DNA from: Pleurodeles waltl
Lineage: Eukaryota; Chordata; Amphibia; Caudata; Salamandridae
Direction of reading: 5' to 3'
Length of the DNA: 64,000 nt
Assembly: GCF_031143425.1 (NCBI RefSeq)
Contig: NC_090445.1
Coordinates: 1,198,058,691-1,198,122,690, forward strand
This document shows positions 54,482 through 64,000 of the stretch, piece by piece. The first letter of the stretch is position 1, and each line of letters opens with the position of its first letter. The notes beneath the pieces are model-generated. The model was not told the origin of the DNA, ran no database searches, and saw nothing but the letters and a program-made list of their open reading frames with translations. Position numbers and translations under genes: made by a program.

Positions 54482-57183
54482 TGTAGGAAGTTGGCTCTGT
54501 ATGCACTATTTCAAAGTAAGGAATAGTATGCACAGAGTCCAAGGGTTCCCCTTAGAGGTAAGATAGTGGCAAAAAGAGATAATACTAATGCTCTATTTTG
54601 TGGTAGTGTGGTCGAGCAGTAGGCTTATCAAAGGAGTAGTGTTAAGCATTTGTTGTACATACACACAGGCAATAAATGAGGAACACACACTCAGAGACAA
54701 ATCCAGGCCAATAGGTTTTGTTATAGAAAAATATTTTCTTAGTTTATTTTAAGAACCACAGGTTCAAATTCTACATGTAATATCTCATTTGAAAGGTATT
54801 GCAGGTAAGTACTTCAGGAACTTTAAATCATTACATTAGCATGTATACTTTTTACATAAAACACAATAAGCTGTTTTAAAAGTGGACAGTGCAATTTTCA
54901 CAGTTCCTGGGGGAGGTAAAGTATTGTTAGGTTTCACAGGTAAGTAAGTCACTTACAGGTTTCAGTTTTTGGTCCAAGGTAGCCCACCGTTGGGGGTTCA
55001 GAGCAACCCCAAAGTTACCACACCAGCAGCTCAGGGCCGGTCAGGTGCAGAGGTCAAAGAGGTGCCCAAAACACATAGGCTTCAATGGAGAGAAGGGGGT
55101 GCCCCGGTTCCGGCCTGCCAGCAGGTAAGTACCCGCGTCTTCGGAGGGCAGACCAGGGGGGTTTTGTAGGGCACCGGGGGGGACACAAGTCAGCACAGAA
55201 AGTACACCCTCAGCAGCGCTGGGGCGGCCGGGTGCAGTGTGCGAACACGCGTCGGGTTTACAATGGTTTTCAATGAGAGATCAAGGGATCTCTTCAGCGG
55301 TGCAGGCAGGCAAGGGGGGGGGGGGGGGGGGGGGGGGGAGGGGCTCCTCGGGGTAGCCACCACCTGGGCAAGGGAGAGGGCCTCCTGGGGGTCACTCCTG
55401 CACAGGAGTTCCGTTCCTTTAGGTGCTGGGGGCTGCGGGTGCAGGGTCTTTTCCAGCCGTCGGGAAATGGAGTCAGGCAGTTGCGGTCAGGAGGAGCCTG
55501 GGGATTCCCTCTGCAGGCGTCGCTGTGGGGGCTCAGGGGGGACAACTTTGGTTACTCACGGTCTTGGAGTCGCTGGAGGGTCCTCCCTGAGGTGTTGGTT
55601 CTCCACCAGTCGAGTCGGGGTCGCCGGGTGCTGTGTTGCAAGTCTCACGCTTCTTGCGGGGAGTTGCAGGGGTCTTTAAATCTGCTCCTTTGAAACAAAG
55701 TTGCAGTCTTTTTGGAGCAGGGCCGCTGTCCTCAGGAGTTTCTGGTCTTTCTTGAAGCAGGGCAGTCCTCTGAGGATTCAGAGGTCGCTGGTCCTTTGGA
55801 AAGCGTCGCTGGAGCAGGTTTCTTTGGAAGGCAGGAGACAGGCCGGTAGGACTGGGGCCAAAGCAGTTGGTGTCTTCTGTTCTTCTTCTGCAGGGGTTTT
55901 TCAGCTCAGCAGTCCTCTTCTTCTTGTAGTTTCAGGAATCTAAATTCATAGGTTCAGGGAAGCCCTTAAATACTAAATTTAAGGGCGTGTTTAGGTCTGG
56001 GGGGTTAGTAGCCAATGGCTACTAGCCCTGAGGGTGGGTACACCCTCTTTGTGCCTCCTCCCAAGGGGAGGGGGTCACATTCCTATCCCTATTGGGGGAA
56101 TCCTCCTTCTACAAGATGGAGGATTTCTAAAAGTCAGAGTCACCTCAGCTCAGGACACCTTAGGGGCTGTCCTGACTGGCCAGTGACGACTCCTTGTTTT
56201 TTTCATTATCTCTCCTGGACTTGCCGCCAAAAGTGGGGGCTGTGTCCAGGGGGCGGGCATCTCCACTAGCTGGAGTGCCCTGGGGCATTGTAACACGAAG
56301 CTTGAGCCTTTGAAGCTCACTGCTAGGTGTTACAGTTCCTGCAGGGGGAGGGGTGAAGCACCTCCACCCAGAGCAGGCTTTGTTTCTGTCCTCAGAGAGC
56401 ACAAAGGCTCTCACCGCATGAGGTCAGAAACTCGTCTCAGCAGCAGGCTGGCACAGACCAGTCAGTCCTGCACTGAACAATTGGGTAAAATACAGGGGGC
56501 ATCTCTAAGATGCCCTCTGTGTGCATTTTTTAATAAATCCAACACTGGCATCAGTGTGGGTTTATTATTCTGAGAAGTTTGATACTAAACTTCACAGTAT
56601 TCAGTGTAGCCATTATGGAGCTGTGGAGTTCGTTTTTGACAGACTCCCAGCCCATATACTCTTATGGCTACCCTGCACTTACAATGTCTAAGGTTTTGCT
56701 TAGACACTGTAGGGGCATAGTGCTCATGCACATATGCCCTTACCTGTGGTATAGTGCACCCTGCCTTAGGGCTGTAAGGCCTACTAGAGGGGTGACTTAC
56801 CTATGCCACAGGCAGTGGGAGGTTGGCAAGGCACCCTGAGGGGAGTGCCATGTCGACTTAGTCATTTTCTCCCCATCAGCACACACAAGCTGGCAAGCAG
56901 TGTGTCTGTGCTGAGTGAGGGGTCCCTAGGGTGGCATAAGACATGCTGCAGCCCTTAGAGACCTTCCCTGGCATCAGGGCCCTTGGTACCAGGGGTAACA
57001 GTTACAAGGGACTTACCTAGGTGCCAGGGTTGTGCCAATTGTGGAAACAATGGTACATTTTAGGTGAAAGAACACTGGTGCTGGGGCCTGGTTAGCAGGG
57101 TCCCAGCACACTTCTTAGTCAAGTCAGCATCAGTATCAGGCAAAAAGTGGGGGGTAACTGCAACAGGGAGCCATTTCTTTACA
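54482..57183 (+). mobile_element. TG...CA element E3, complete, 2702 bp, perfect 5-bp target duplication
   Basis: Ends are TGTAGGAAGTTGGCTCTGTA and CCATTTCTTTACA. GAGCA flanks both sides (54477-54481 and 57184-57188). It is inserted in the RNase H/linker part of D2, and copy D supplies the empty-site context. Structure is as in E2, with a G run at about 55314-55338. No coding capacity. This copy gives the cleanest evidence for LTR-type integration. Confidence 0.8.
55314..55338 (+). repeat. Long plus-strand G runs (this one in E3; others listed)
   Basis: Uninterrupted or nearly uninterrupted G tracts of about 17-26 nt occur at 2813-2838 (DIRS G), 33139-33157 (DIRS B), 40081-40097 and 40758-40779 (E2) and 55314-55338 (E3). 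A C run lies near 49279-49290 (E5). Confidence 0.85.
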
Positions 57184-57717
57184 GAGCATAGAAAGGCTTT
57201 CAATGCCAGTCTGGTCTCTGGTGGAATCAGAACGGTGAATCATCATGTTGGAGCTCCGAGCAATCAGAGTCCTCTGATCTCCACCTCTCCGAGATGGATG
57301 CCCCATCCCAGGAGTCACTACTGTGAGCCGGTTGGGGAAGGAAGAGGGGTTTGCCACTGACCAATCTCTGGTTTGTGAGCCACCACTGCAGGTCTTTTGC
57401 AGTTCCCTCAGATCTGGACAATGCATGAGGGACTCCCCTGAGGCTGCGCCCAATGGAACTTCAGGTTCCACTGCAGAGCCTGCATATGCCATCTGGCATA
57501 TATCACCAGTACGATGCAGGCGGCCATGAGGCCCAGTAGCCTCAGAGTCAATCTCACCAAAATCCAGGATAAAGGCTGAAAGATTGGTTTCATAGCCTGA
57601 ATACACTGGACTAGCAGCTCAGGAGGATAATCACAAAACTGCACTGTGTCCAGAACAGCTCCAATGAAAGGGAGCCCCTGGACAGGAGTCAGGTCTGACT
57701 TTGGCACATTGATAGTG
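57184..57717 (-). pseudogene. RT thumb fragment of copy D2, 3' of the E4 insertion
   Basis: The frame 57707-57408 reads PKSDLTPVQGLPFIGAVLDT, LRLLGLMAACIVLVIYARWH and MQALQWNL. Copy A RT has corresponding motifs (HYLGAVINT, LKLLGMMSSWIAIVPNARLH, MRPLQQCL). The RT was split by E4. Confidence 0.7.
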
Positions 57718-60271
57718 TGTAGGAAGTTGGCTCTGTATATACTATCTCAAAGTAAGAGATAGTGTGCAGAGTCTAAGGGCTCCCCTTAGAGGTAAGATAG
57801 TGGCAAAATCAGATAACTCTAATGCTCTATTTTGTGGTAGTGTGGTCGAGCAGTAGGCTTATCAGAGGGTAGTGTTAAGCATTTGTTGTACACACAGGCG
57901 ATAAATGAGGAACACCCACTCAAAGACTTCAGTCCAGGCCAATAGGTTTTATATAGTAAAATATTTTTTAAATTTATTTTTAGAACCACAAATACAAGAT
58001 TTTGAATAAATACATAACATGCAAGGTACTCCACACAGGTAAGTTAGGAACTTTGAATTAGAGCAATAACATACAGTTTGTTAAAATGGCAATAAGCTAT
58101 TTTAAAAGGGGACAGTGCAAAAATCAACAGTTCCTGGGGGGAGGTAAGTAATGGTTAGGTTGTCAGGTAAGTAATACCCTTACAAGCCCAAGCTCCTGGG
58201 CATAGGCAGCACACCGTTGGGGGTTCAAGGCAACCCCAATGTTACCACACCAGCAGCTCAGGGCCAGTCAGGAGGTGCAGAGGTCAAAGAGGTGCCCAAA
58301 ACATATAGGCGTCTATGAAAAACAGGGGTGCTCCCGTTCCAGTCTACCTACAGGTAAGTACCTGCGTCTTCGGAGGGCAGACCAGGGTGGTTTTGTAGTG
58401 CACTGAGGGGGGGCACAAGTAGGCACACAGAACACACCCTAGGCGGCAAAAGGGGCGGCCGGGTGCAGTGTGCAAAGCAGGGCACAGGGGGGCTTCTCGG
58501 GCCAGCCACCAACTGGGCTAGGCAGAGGGTCGCCTGGGGGTCACTCCGGCACGGAGGTTCGGTTCCTTCTGGTCCTAGGGGCTGCGGGTGCAGTGCTTGG
58601 TCCAGGCGTCTGTTTCCTTGTTAAGGCAGTCACAGTCAGGGGGAGCCTCTGGATTCTCTCTGCATGCGTCGCTGTTGGGGTCCAGGGGGGGTGCGTCTAG
58701 GGCTACTCAAGAGGTCGCAGTCGCCTGGGAGTCCTCCCTGTGGTGTTGGTTCTCTGGAGCTCGAGCCGGGGGCGTCAGGTGCAGACGGTGAAGTCTCACG
58801 CTTCTGGCGGGAAGATGAAGTCTTTAGAAGTTGCAAGAACGTTGCAAAGTTACTTGTTGTTCAGCAGAACCCCTCCTCACTAGTTTTTGGTACTTAGGTT
58901 CAAGGGAGTCCTCTGAGGCTTCAGAGGTCACTGGTCCCTGTTGGATGCATTGCTGTTTTTCGAGTCGGGTAGGGCTGGGGCCAAAGCAGTTGTCTATGCA
59001 GGGCTTTCAGGTCAGCAGTCCTTGTTTCAGGAACCCGATTTCCTGGGTTCTGGGGTGCCCCTAAATACTGCATTTAGGGGTGTGTTTAGGTCAGGGGGCA
59101 GTAGCTAATGACTACTGTCCTGGAGGGAGGCTACACCCTCTTTGTGCCTCCTCCCTGAGGGGAGGGGGCACATCCCTAATCCTATTGGGGGAATCCTCCA
59201 AACTCAAGATGGAGGATTTCTAAAGGCAGGGGTCACCTCAGCTCAGGACACCTTAGGGGCTGTCCTGACTGGTAGGTGACAACTCCTTGTTTTTCTCATT
59301 ATCTTCTCCAGCCTTGCCGCCAAAATGGGGGCAGTGGTTCGGAGGGGCAGGCATCTCCACTAGCTGGGATGCCCTTGGGTTCTGTAACAAAAGGCATGAG
59401 CCTTTGAGGCCCACCGCCAGGTGTTACAGTTCCTGCAGCGGGAGCTGAGAAGCACCTCCACCCAGGCAGGCTTGATTTCAGTCCTCAGAGAGCACAAAGG
59501 CTCTCACAGCCCAGGGGTCAGAAACTCACCTCAGTGGCAGGCTGGCACAGACCAGTCAGTCCTGCACTGAAGGATTGGGTAAAATACAGGGGGCATCTTC
59601 TAATATGCCCTCTGTGTGCATTTTGTAATAAATCCATCAGTGGCATCAGCGTGGGTTTATCATTCTGAGAAGTTTGATACCAAACTTCCCAGTATTCAGT
59701 GTAGCCATTATGGAGCTGTGAAGTTTGTTTTGACAAACTCCCACACCATATACTTAACATGGCCACACTGTAGTTGCAATGTCTAAGAATAGACTTCGAC
59801 ACTGTAGGGGCATATTGCTCATGCAGCTATGCCCTCACCTGTGGTATAGTCCACCCTGCCATAGGGTTGTAAGGCCTGCTTGAGGGGTGACTTACCTATC
59901 CCACAGGCAGTATTCTGTGGGCATCGCATCCTGAGGAGGATGCCATGTCGACTTTGCCCGTTTCTCCTCACCAACACACACAATCTGCAATGGCAGTGTG
60001 CATGTGTTAGGTGAGGGGTCCCTTAGGGTGGCACAACACATGCTGTAGCCCTTAGGGACCTTACCTGGTCACAGGGCCCTTGGTACCATTTACAAGGAAC
60101 TTATCTGTGTGCCAGGGGTGTGCCAATTGTGGAGACAATGGTACATTTTTAGTGAAAGAACACTGGTGCTGGGGCCTGGTTAACAGGGTCCCAGCACACT
60201 TCTCAGTCAAGTCAGCATCAATATCAGGCAAAAAGTGGGAGGTAACTGCAACAGGGAGCCATTTTCCTACA
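57718..60271 (+). mobile_element. TG...CA element E4, complete, 2554 bp
   Basis: It runs from TGTAGGAAGTTGGCTCTGTA to GCCATTTTCCTACA and shares all E landmarks. It is inserted in the RT gene of D2. The flanks (GATAGTG before, GAAAACC after) show no clear duplication, unlike E3. It may have mutated or been lost. Confidence 0.75.
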
Positions 60272-61480
60272 GAAAACCACAGCAAATGCAGGAGGTCTGC
60301 GCTAGTCTAGAGGTGGGTGACAACAGCCTGGGGAGAGTAAACCTTCAAAAGCAAGGTCATCAAGGTAGCGGAAGAGTGAAACCCTTGATCTTCGCAGACA
60401 AGCCGCAATCACTGTCATCCCATTGGTGAACACTCAAGGTGAGCTGGTAAGCGAAAGGGAAGCACTGTGAACCAAGTGCTCAAGGACCACCATGAACCGC
60501 AAGTAATGTCTGTGGGCAGGCAGGAGGGGGATATGAAAATAAGAGACCAGCAAGTCTAATGCGATCATCCAGTCTCCTGTGTCCGGAACGGATAGAACCT
60601 GAGCCAATGTGAGCATCCTGAACTTCTTGAGGAAGAGATTGAGGGACCTAAGGTCTAGGACAAGGCGGAGACCCTTGTCCTTTTTGGGGGGCAGAAAGTA
60701 GCAATACTGCGTCAAGAAACTTGGGTCCCCAGGTGCAGGACAATGGCAGATGGCAATTGCCCTGTTCACAGGAGCCATGTGCTAGGTTTGGACCAGGTAC
60801 CCAGTAGGACATCAGTGAGGGCATCATTGAATGGGAGTAGGGGTTCTGAAGGAGGTAGCTCCTTGTTGCACCACCTGTCAAAGAGGTTAGTCCGAGGGCC
60901 ACTGAAGTTCCAGGACCTCAGCTGCCCTCCTCACCACCACAGTATAAGAAGCTCCCTCCTCTATACTCACGGTAGGGGGAGAAAGCATGCTAGTATCTGG
61001 AGAAGTGTTCAATCTACCAGCCTCATACAAGTCTTTATGCCAGTCCATTTCTTCATGGGGCTGGTCTTCTAAAGGGTCAAAATACCCTTCCTATCCATTC
61101 CTGACGCCTAGCCCATAGGAAAAGGGCTCCACTGTTCGAGCAAGGAAGCAAGGCTCCTGCTGGCGCCAGAGTCGTACAACGCCTATCTGGCTCAGTGTGG
61201 GAGTCTGTGATTACAATAGGGAAGGAGCCGCCCGTGGGAGCGGACTGGGCCAGGAGCATCGGGACCAGAGATGGGGAAGGTCAAGGTAGGACGATTGGCA
61301 CCAGTCTCGATCCAGAACTGGATCCCTGGGAGCCACTCAGCACTGAACCTGAAGGGGCCCCCTCCGACTCCACGTGGCCTGAAGGCACTCCAGGCAGGTA
61401 GTGCTGCCCAAAAAGTAGGCTTATGGCCACATTGAACTTTCAGAGTTGAGCAGGAGTTGCTACGGCTTCCAGAAACTCCG
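60272..61480 (-). pseudogene. RT 5' part and gag remnant of copy D2
   Basis: 60778-60434 encodes the RT fingers and palm: KKDKGLRLVLDLRSLNLFLK, MLTLAQVLS and ALDLLVSYFHIPLLPAHRHY, in which the catalytic LDLKDAYF has become LDLLVSYF and one Asp is lost. Further on, 60902-61480 is a gag remnant alignable with the gag of D3 (62020-62640), including the PGPNLAHGSCEQGNCHLP stretch. Confidence 0.6.
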
Positions 61481-61499
61481 GAAGGTGCAGAATTGGCCA

Positions 61500-61744
61500 A
61501 GGTTCTGCAAAATGAAACCTAGAGCATCAACGCTACCACGTCCTCGCAGAAAGAAAAGAACCATCAGCCCAGCTGGGTGCTGCGTATATAGGACCGCAAC
61601 GTCATATCTAAAGTAGACTATGCAGACGAAGACGATCAATGCCACGTACTGGAATGCAGGAGTACTGCTCACAAAAATGTTCCAAATCTATTCTCACACC
61701 TAGAGAGAACGTAAAGGTAAGGAACCTGCAGCTAAAAGTCTCCA
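61500..61744. repeat. Right terminal repeat of copy D2
   Basis: It resembles 38385-39085 (GAGCATCAACGCT, TATATA with CGCAAC) and ends with GGAACCTGCAGCTAAAAGTC. The inverse of that end is found in the second half of the D ICR. Confidence 0.6.
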
Positions 61745-62053
61745 TTAGATGTGGTGTTGTAAGACCACGCCCAGAAACTGCTTTGCCTAGTGAGTTGGCT
61801 GTGTCCAGCCCACATCAGATCATGAACTTCACTGCATCGCTCCCATCTACTATAGCTTGGAAGAGTATGGCCTGGGCCTCCTCCAGGCCCGCAGGTAGCA
61901 CTTGCGCAACAGAATCCCAAAGTGCTCAGGAGTAACTGCGTAAAAGGCAAGCAATGTTCATGGACTGCAGTGCCAGGCTTTGTTGGGTAGAGTGTTGTCT
62001 GAGGAAACTGGGGATCAGAGGAATGGGCTGATGGTGGTGGGTAATTGTCCTGT

Positions 62054-62635
62054 TCACAGGAGCCTCTGTGCAAGGCTTGGACCAGGTCCCAAGCAGGATG
62101 TCCGTAAGGCCTTCATTAAATAGGAGAAGCGGTTCCGAGGAGTAATTCTTGGCTGAAGCATCATTGTCAAGAAGAGAGTCTTGACTGCCAATGAGGGCAA
62201 GCCAAGGTCCAGGAACTCAGTTGCCCTTACCGCCATAACAATAGGCTCCCTCCTCCATAGACACTGAAGGAGGAGAGACCATGCCAGTATCTGGGAAGGT
62301 ATCCAGTCCAGTGGAGTCTGCCAATTCCACACAACAGTCCATTTTGGGATATAGAGGCTGGTATTCTTCAAGGTCCAGTGCCCCCTCCCAATCTTCTCCA
62401 AGTCCAACCCCATAGGAATAGAGCTCAGGTTTTGGTCTGCAGGGTATGGCTTCAGTCTAGTGCCAGAGTCTGAGAATGCACTTCCAAGCTCCTGGTCAGA
62501 GTCTGGGTGAGAAAGAGGATGGCAGCACTGGGAGCACAGCACCGAAGGTTGAGGTAGTACGACCAGAGGGGCCGGAATGGCACTGGAGCAGAGCTGCCGG
62601 ATGGGAACCAGTAGGGGCCCCTCCCAAACCCTCAC
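62054..62635 (-). pseudogene. gag fragment of copy D3, 193 codons
   Basis: A proline/serine-rich first half is followed by TEFLDLGLPSLAVKTLFLTM and RFSYLMKALRTSCLGPGPSL, a segment equivalent to the family gag part before the conserved C-terminal domain. Identification rests on alignment to the D2 remnant and on position. Function is inferred from family context only. Confidence 0.5.
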
Positions 62636-62768
62636 GGCCCTAAGGCACTCCAGTTGGGGACATACTGTCCAAATATGAGGTGTGACTCAACCTCAGAGCC
62701 AGGCCTCAAGTAATGTTGCTCCCTCGTCTCAACAGAAGACTGTCGGACAGGGTTAAGTCATAGTCCTT

Positions 62769-62782
62769 TTTTTTTTTTTTTT
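62769..62782. repeat. Poly(T) run within D3
   Basis: A simple T run on the plus strand, flanked by the gag N-terminal remnant. Confidence 0.8.
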
Positions 62783-63105
62783 ACTTCTTACTCTTCTTTA
62801 TCTTAAGACACATACCGGAAGACAGCTTTGACAAAGATTGATGACTGTGACCCTTCCCAGGACCTTCCTGATGACCGGGATTAGGACCGTCGCAGGGTTG
62901 AACAACAAGGAGCTGAAGGGTTTGCTCCCTCAAAGCCTTGCTGTGCATGATGTAACAACAGATACAAATCTTGTCATTGTGGTTGTGCTAAAGACCCAGG
63001 CAGACAAGGCGAGGGTCTGTCGCAGACATCTGCCGGTGACTGGCACCGCAAGGCTCGAAGCCAGCCTGCATTGTGAACATCCCTACTACACCACCAGGAG
63101 CAAAA

Positions 63106-64000
63106 AAAATATACAAAAGTAAACTAGCATTGGCAAATGCATTTGGTTTCGCCTATGTCATTAATAATTAGATTAATTTGTGCCCATATTCTTGTACTAC
63201 ATTCATATATTTTTTCTTTAACCATGCTGCCAAGCAGTTCCTATAACAAAGGTATCCTGAAGCAGTAAAGCTAAAAACCAATTTTAGAAATGCGTGTAAA
63301 CCTGAGAAACATCTCTTGTGATCATAAACACCAGAGGGACACAGGGAGCCAGCCAGTCCATGTTTAAAAAAAAAAAAAAAAAAAAAAGAAGGTTTCTTTA
63401 ACAGTTGCTGCACTCCTGGCACCCTTCAGAAGCACATTGAAATTTTGCTGATGGTGCCCTACTCTCTCAAGCATCACAAAAACCAACATGCACATTTTGT
63501 GCACCCTTACAAAGACATAGGTATCTCTAGTCCTAGCTGATTGTGGCCCAAGGCACTGCCTTTGATGTGCTGAGGGCAGGCGGAAAGAAACATATTGTGT
63601 TCCTTTCTTTTCTTCAAGTAGTGGCGAGAGTAGTGTGTCCAGGAAAGAGGATATTCGTGGTTTAAAATAAACAGATGGGGCGAGAGAAGCAGAGAGAAAT
63701 GGAAAGACAAGCAGAGGAAGAAAAGGAGCAAGCGAAAGTCACAATGCTTGGTCTTGGAAACTCAAAGGGAGAGCAGGGGTAATAAAATAGAAAATAAAGA
63801 AAAGGCAGCGACAAAGGGTCGATTGCAGGCTTACAGTTACATTAAATCTGCCCCCTTTGGCTTGCTTCTAAAGCGCCACTTTCAGAAGCAATGGTTCTGC
63901 TAAGTGGAGTGGCCAAGTCATGGCCTGGGTGCTCGCTATCTAAAGGGCATCATTCTGTAGTGCCAAAGACAGGTTTTAGACGCCCTACACAAGACTGGGA
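63106..64000. other. Unclassified sequence at window end
   Basis: Contains an A run (about 63365-63387) and a purine-rich tract (63660-63810). No HELLS exon or TE domain recognised. The A run with upstream sequence could be the tail of a short retroposed element, but no tRNA-like boxes were found. Confidence 0.4.

Larger units (their letters stand above)
52735..61744 (-). mobile_element. DIRS copy D2 (family D), split by E3 and E4
   Basis: A partial left repeat (about 52735-52860) resembles the left repeat of D around GAGCCATGAAG and CTGGTGCCTCCAAACTAGGGC. The ICR part follows at about 52850-52960 (AAGGTAAGTAACTTACCTTTG). YR, linker, RNase H, RT and gag remnants run on the minus strand, and the right repeat is at about 61500-61744. 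E3 (54482-57183) and E4 (57718-60271) interrupt it. The D sequence resumes exactly: AGAAAGGCTTTCAATGCCAG at 57190 matches copy D at 11060, and GCAAATGCAGGAGG near 60280 matches copy D at 11595. Confidence 0.78.
61745..63105 (-). mobile_element. DIRS family D fragment D3 (gag region)
   Basis: A second family D gag region directly follows the right end of D2. 62635-62054 parallels the D2 gag remnant (GPGPSLAQRLL against GPNLAHGSCEQ; FLDLGLPSLA). The order D2 right end, then the middle of another gag, suggests that D2 inserted into D3 in the same orientation. The rest of D3 is not seen. Confidence 0.55.

Noticed and set aside
46000..64000. Further upstream HELLS exons (helicase C region)
   Set aside because: I looked on the minus strand for the exon that should precede KFKGGQ (the helicase end with a VERAAAKRKLE-type motif) and could not find it, so it is probably beyond the window.
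1..64000. CRISPR arrays, bacterial operons, tRNA or rRNA genes
   Set aside because: Splice sites, a vertebrate gene and eukaryotic retroelements rule out a prokaryotic reading. No regularly spaced short repeats or recognisable tRNA/rRNA segments were seen.

Overview
The window is vertebrate nuclear DNA dominated by retroelements. It carries the 3' end of one recognisable host gene on the minus strand: the last three coding exons of HELLS (LSH/SMARCA6, a SNF2-family chromatin remodeller), at 45858-45954, 45701-45777 and 7708-7775. The reading phases and splice sites agree across all three, and a 3'UTR and poly(A) signal lie near 7263. One intron is 80 bp. The next and last intron is about 37.9 kb, because transposable elements fill it. 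This, together with abundant DIRS elements, suggests a giant-genome amphibian, most likely a salamander or newt. That organism call is inference.

Layout. 1-1093: 5' part of a DIRS element (A0) with an open gag frame. 1866-6850: an old DIRS copy (G). 7263-7775: HELLS 3'UTR and last exon. 8957-12175: truncated DIRS (D). 12563-39085: a nested stack. DIRS A3 (12563-12822 and 19229-23063) contains DIRS C (12823-19228) and is broken by DIRS A2 (23064-24776). A2 is broken by a TG...CA element E1 (24777-25234 and 37447-38370). E1 is broken by DIRS B (25235-25606 and 31493-37446). B is broken by DIRS A (25607-31492), the youngest and best preserved. Next come DIRS fragment D4 and a minus-strand element F, which is interrupted by E2 (39268-41961) and by a Penelope-like element (42091-44790). 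45701-45954: HELLS exons. 46741-49939, upstream of the exons: DIRS remnant H, a small hAT element and E5. 52735-63105: DIRS D2, split by E3 and E4, next to fragment D3.

The DIRS copies show the hallmark architecture: inverted terminal repeats with one end about 30 nt longer, an internal complementary region (ICR) that reproduces the joined ends, and gag, RT/RNase H and tyrosine recombinase (YR) frames in order. At least three families (A, B/C and D) and about twelve copies are present, and all lie in the same orientation, sense to HELLS. A is inserted exactly in the ICR of B. B and C integrated without target duplication at sites sharing the dinucleotide AA with their circle junction, as expected for tyrosine-recombinase integration.

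Most TE genes are broken by frameshifts or catalytic substitutions. The best preserved are the A-family RT frame, the A0 gag N-terminus, the A YR (one frameshift) and the Penelope GIY-YIG endonuclease frame.
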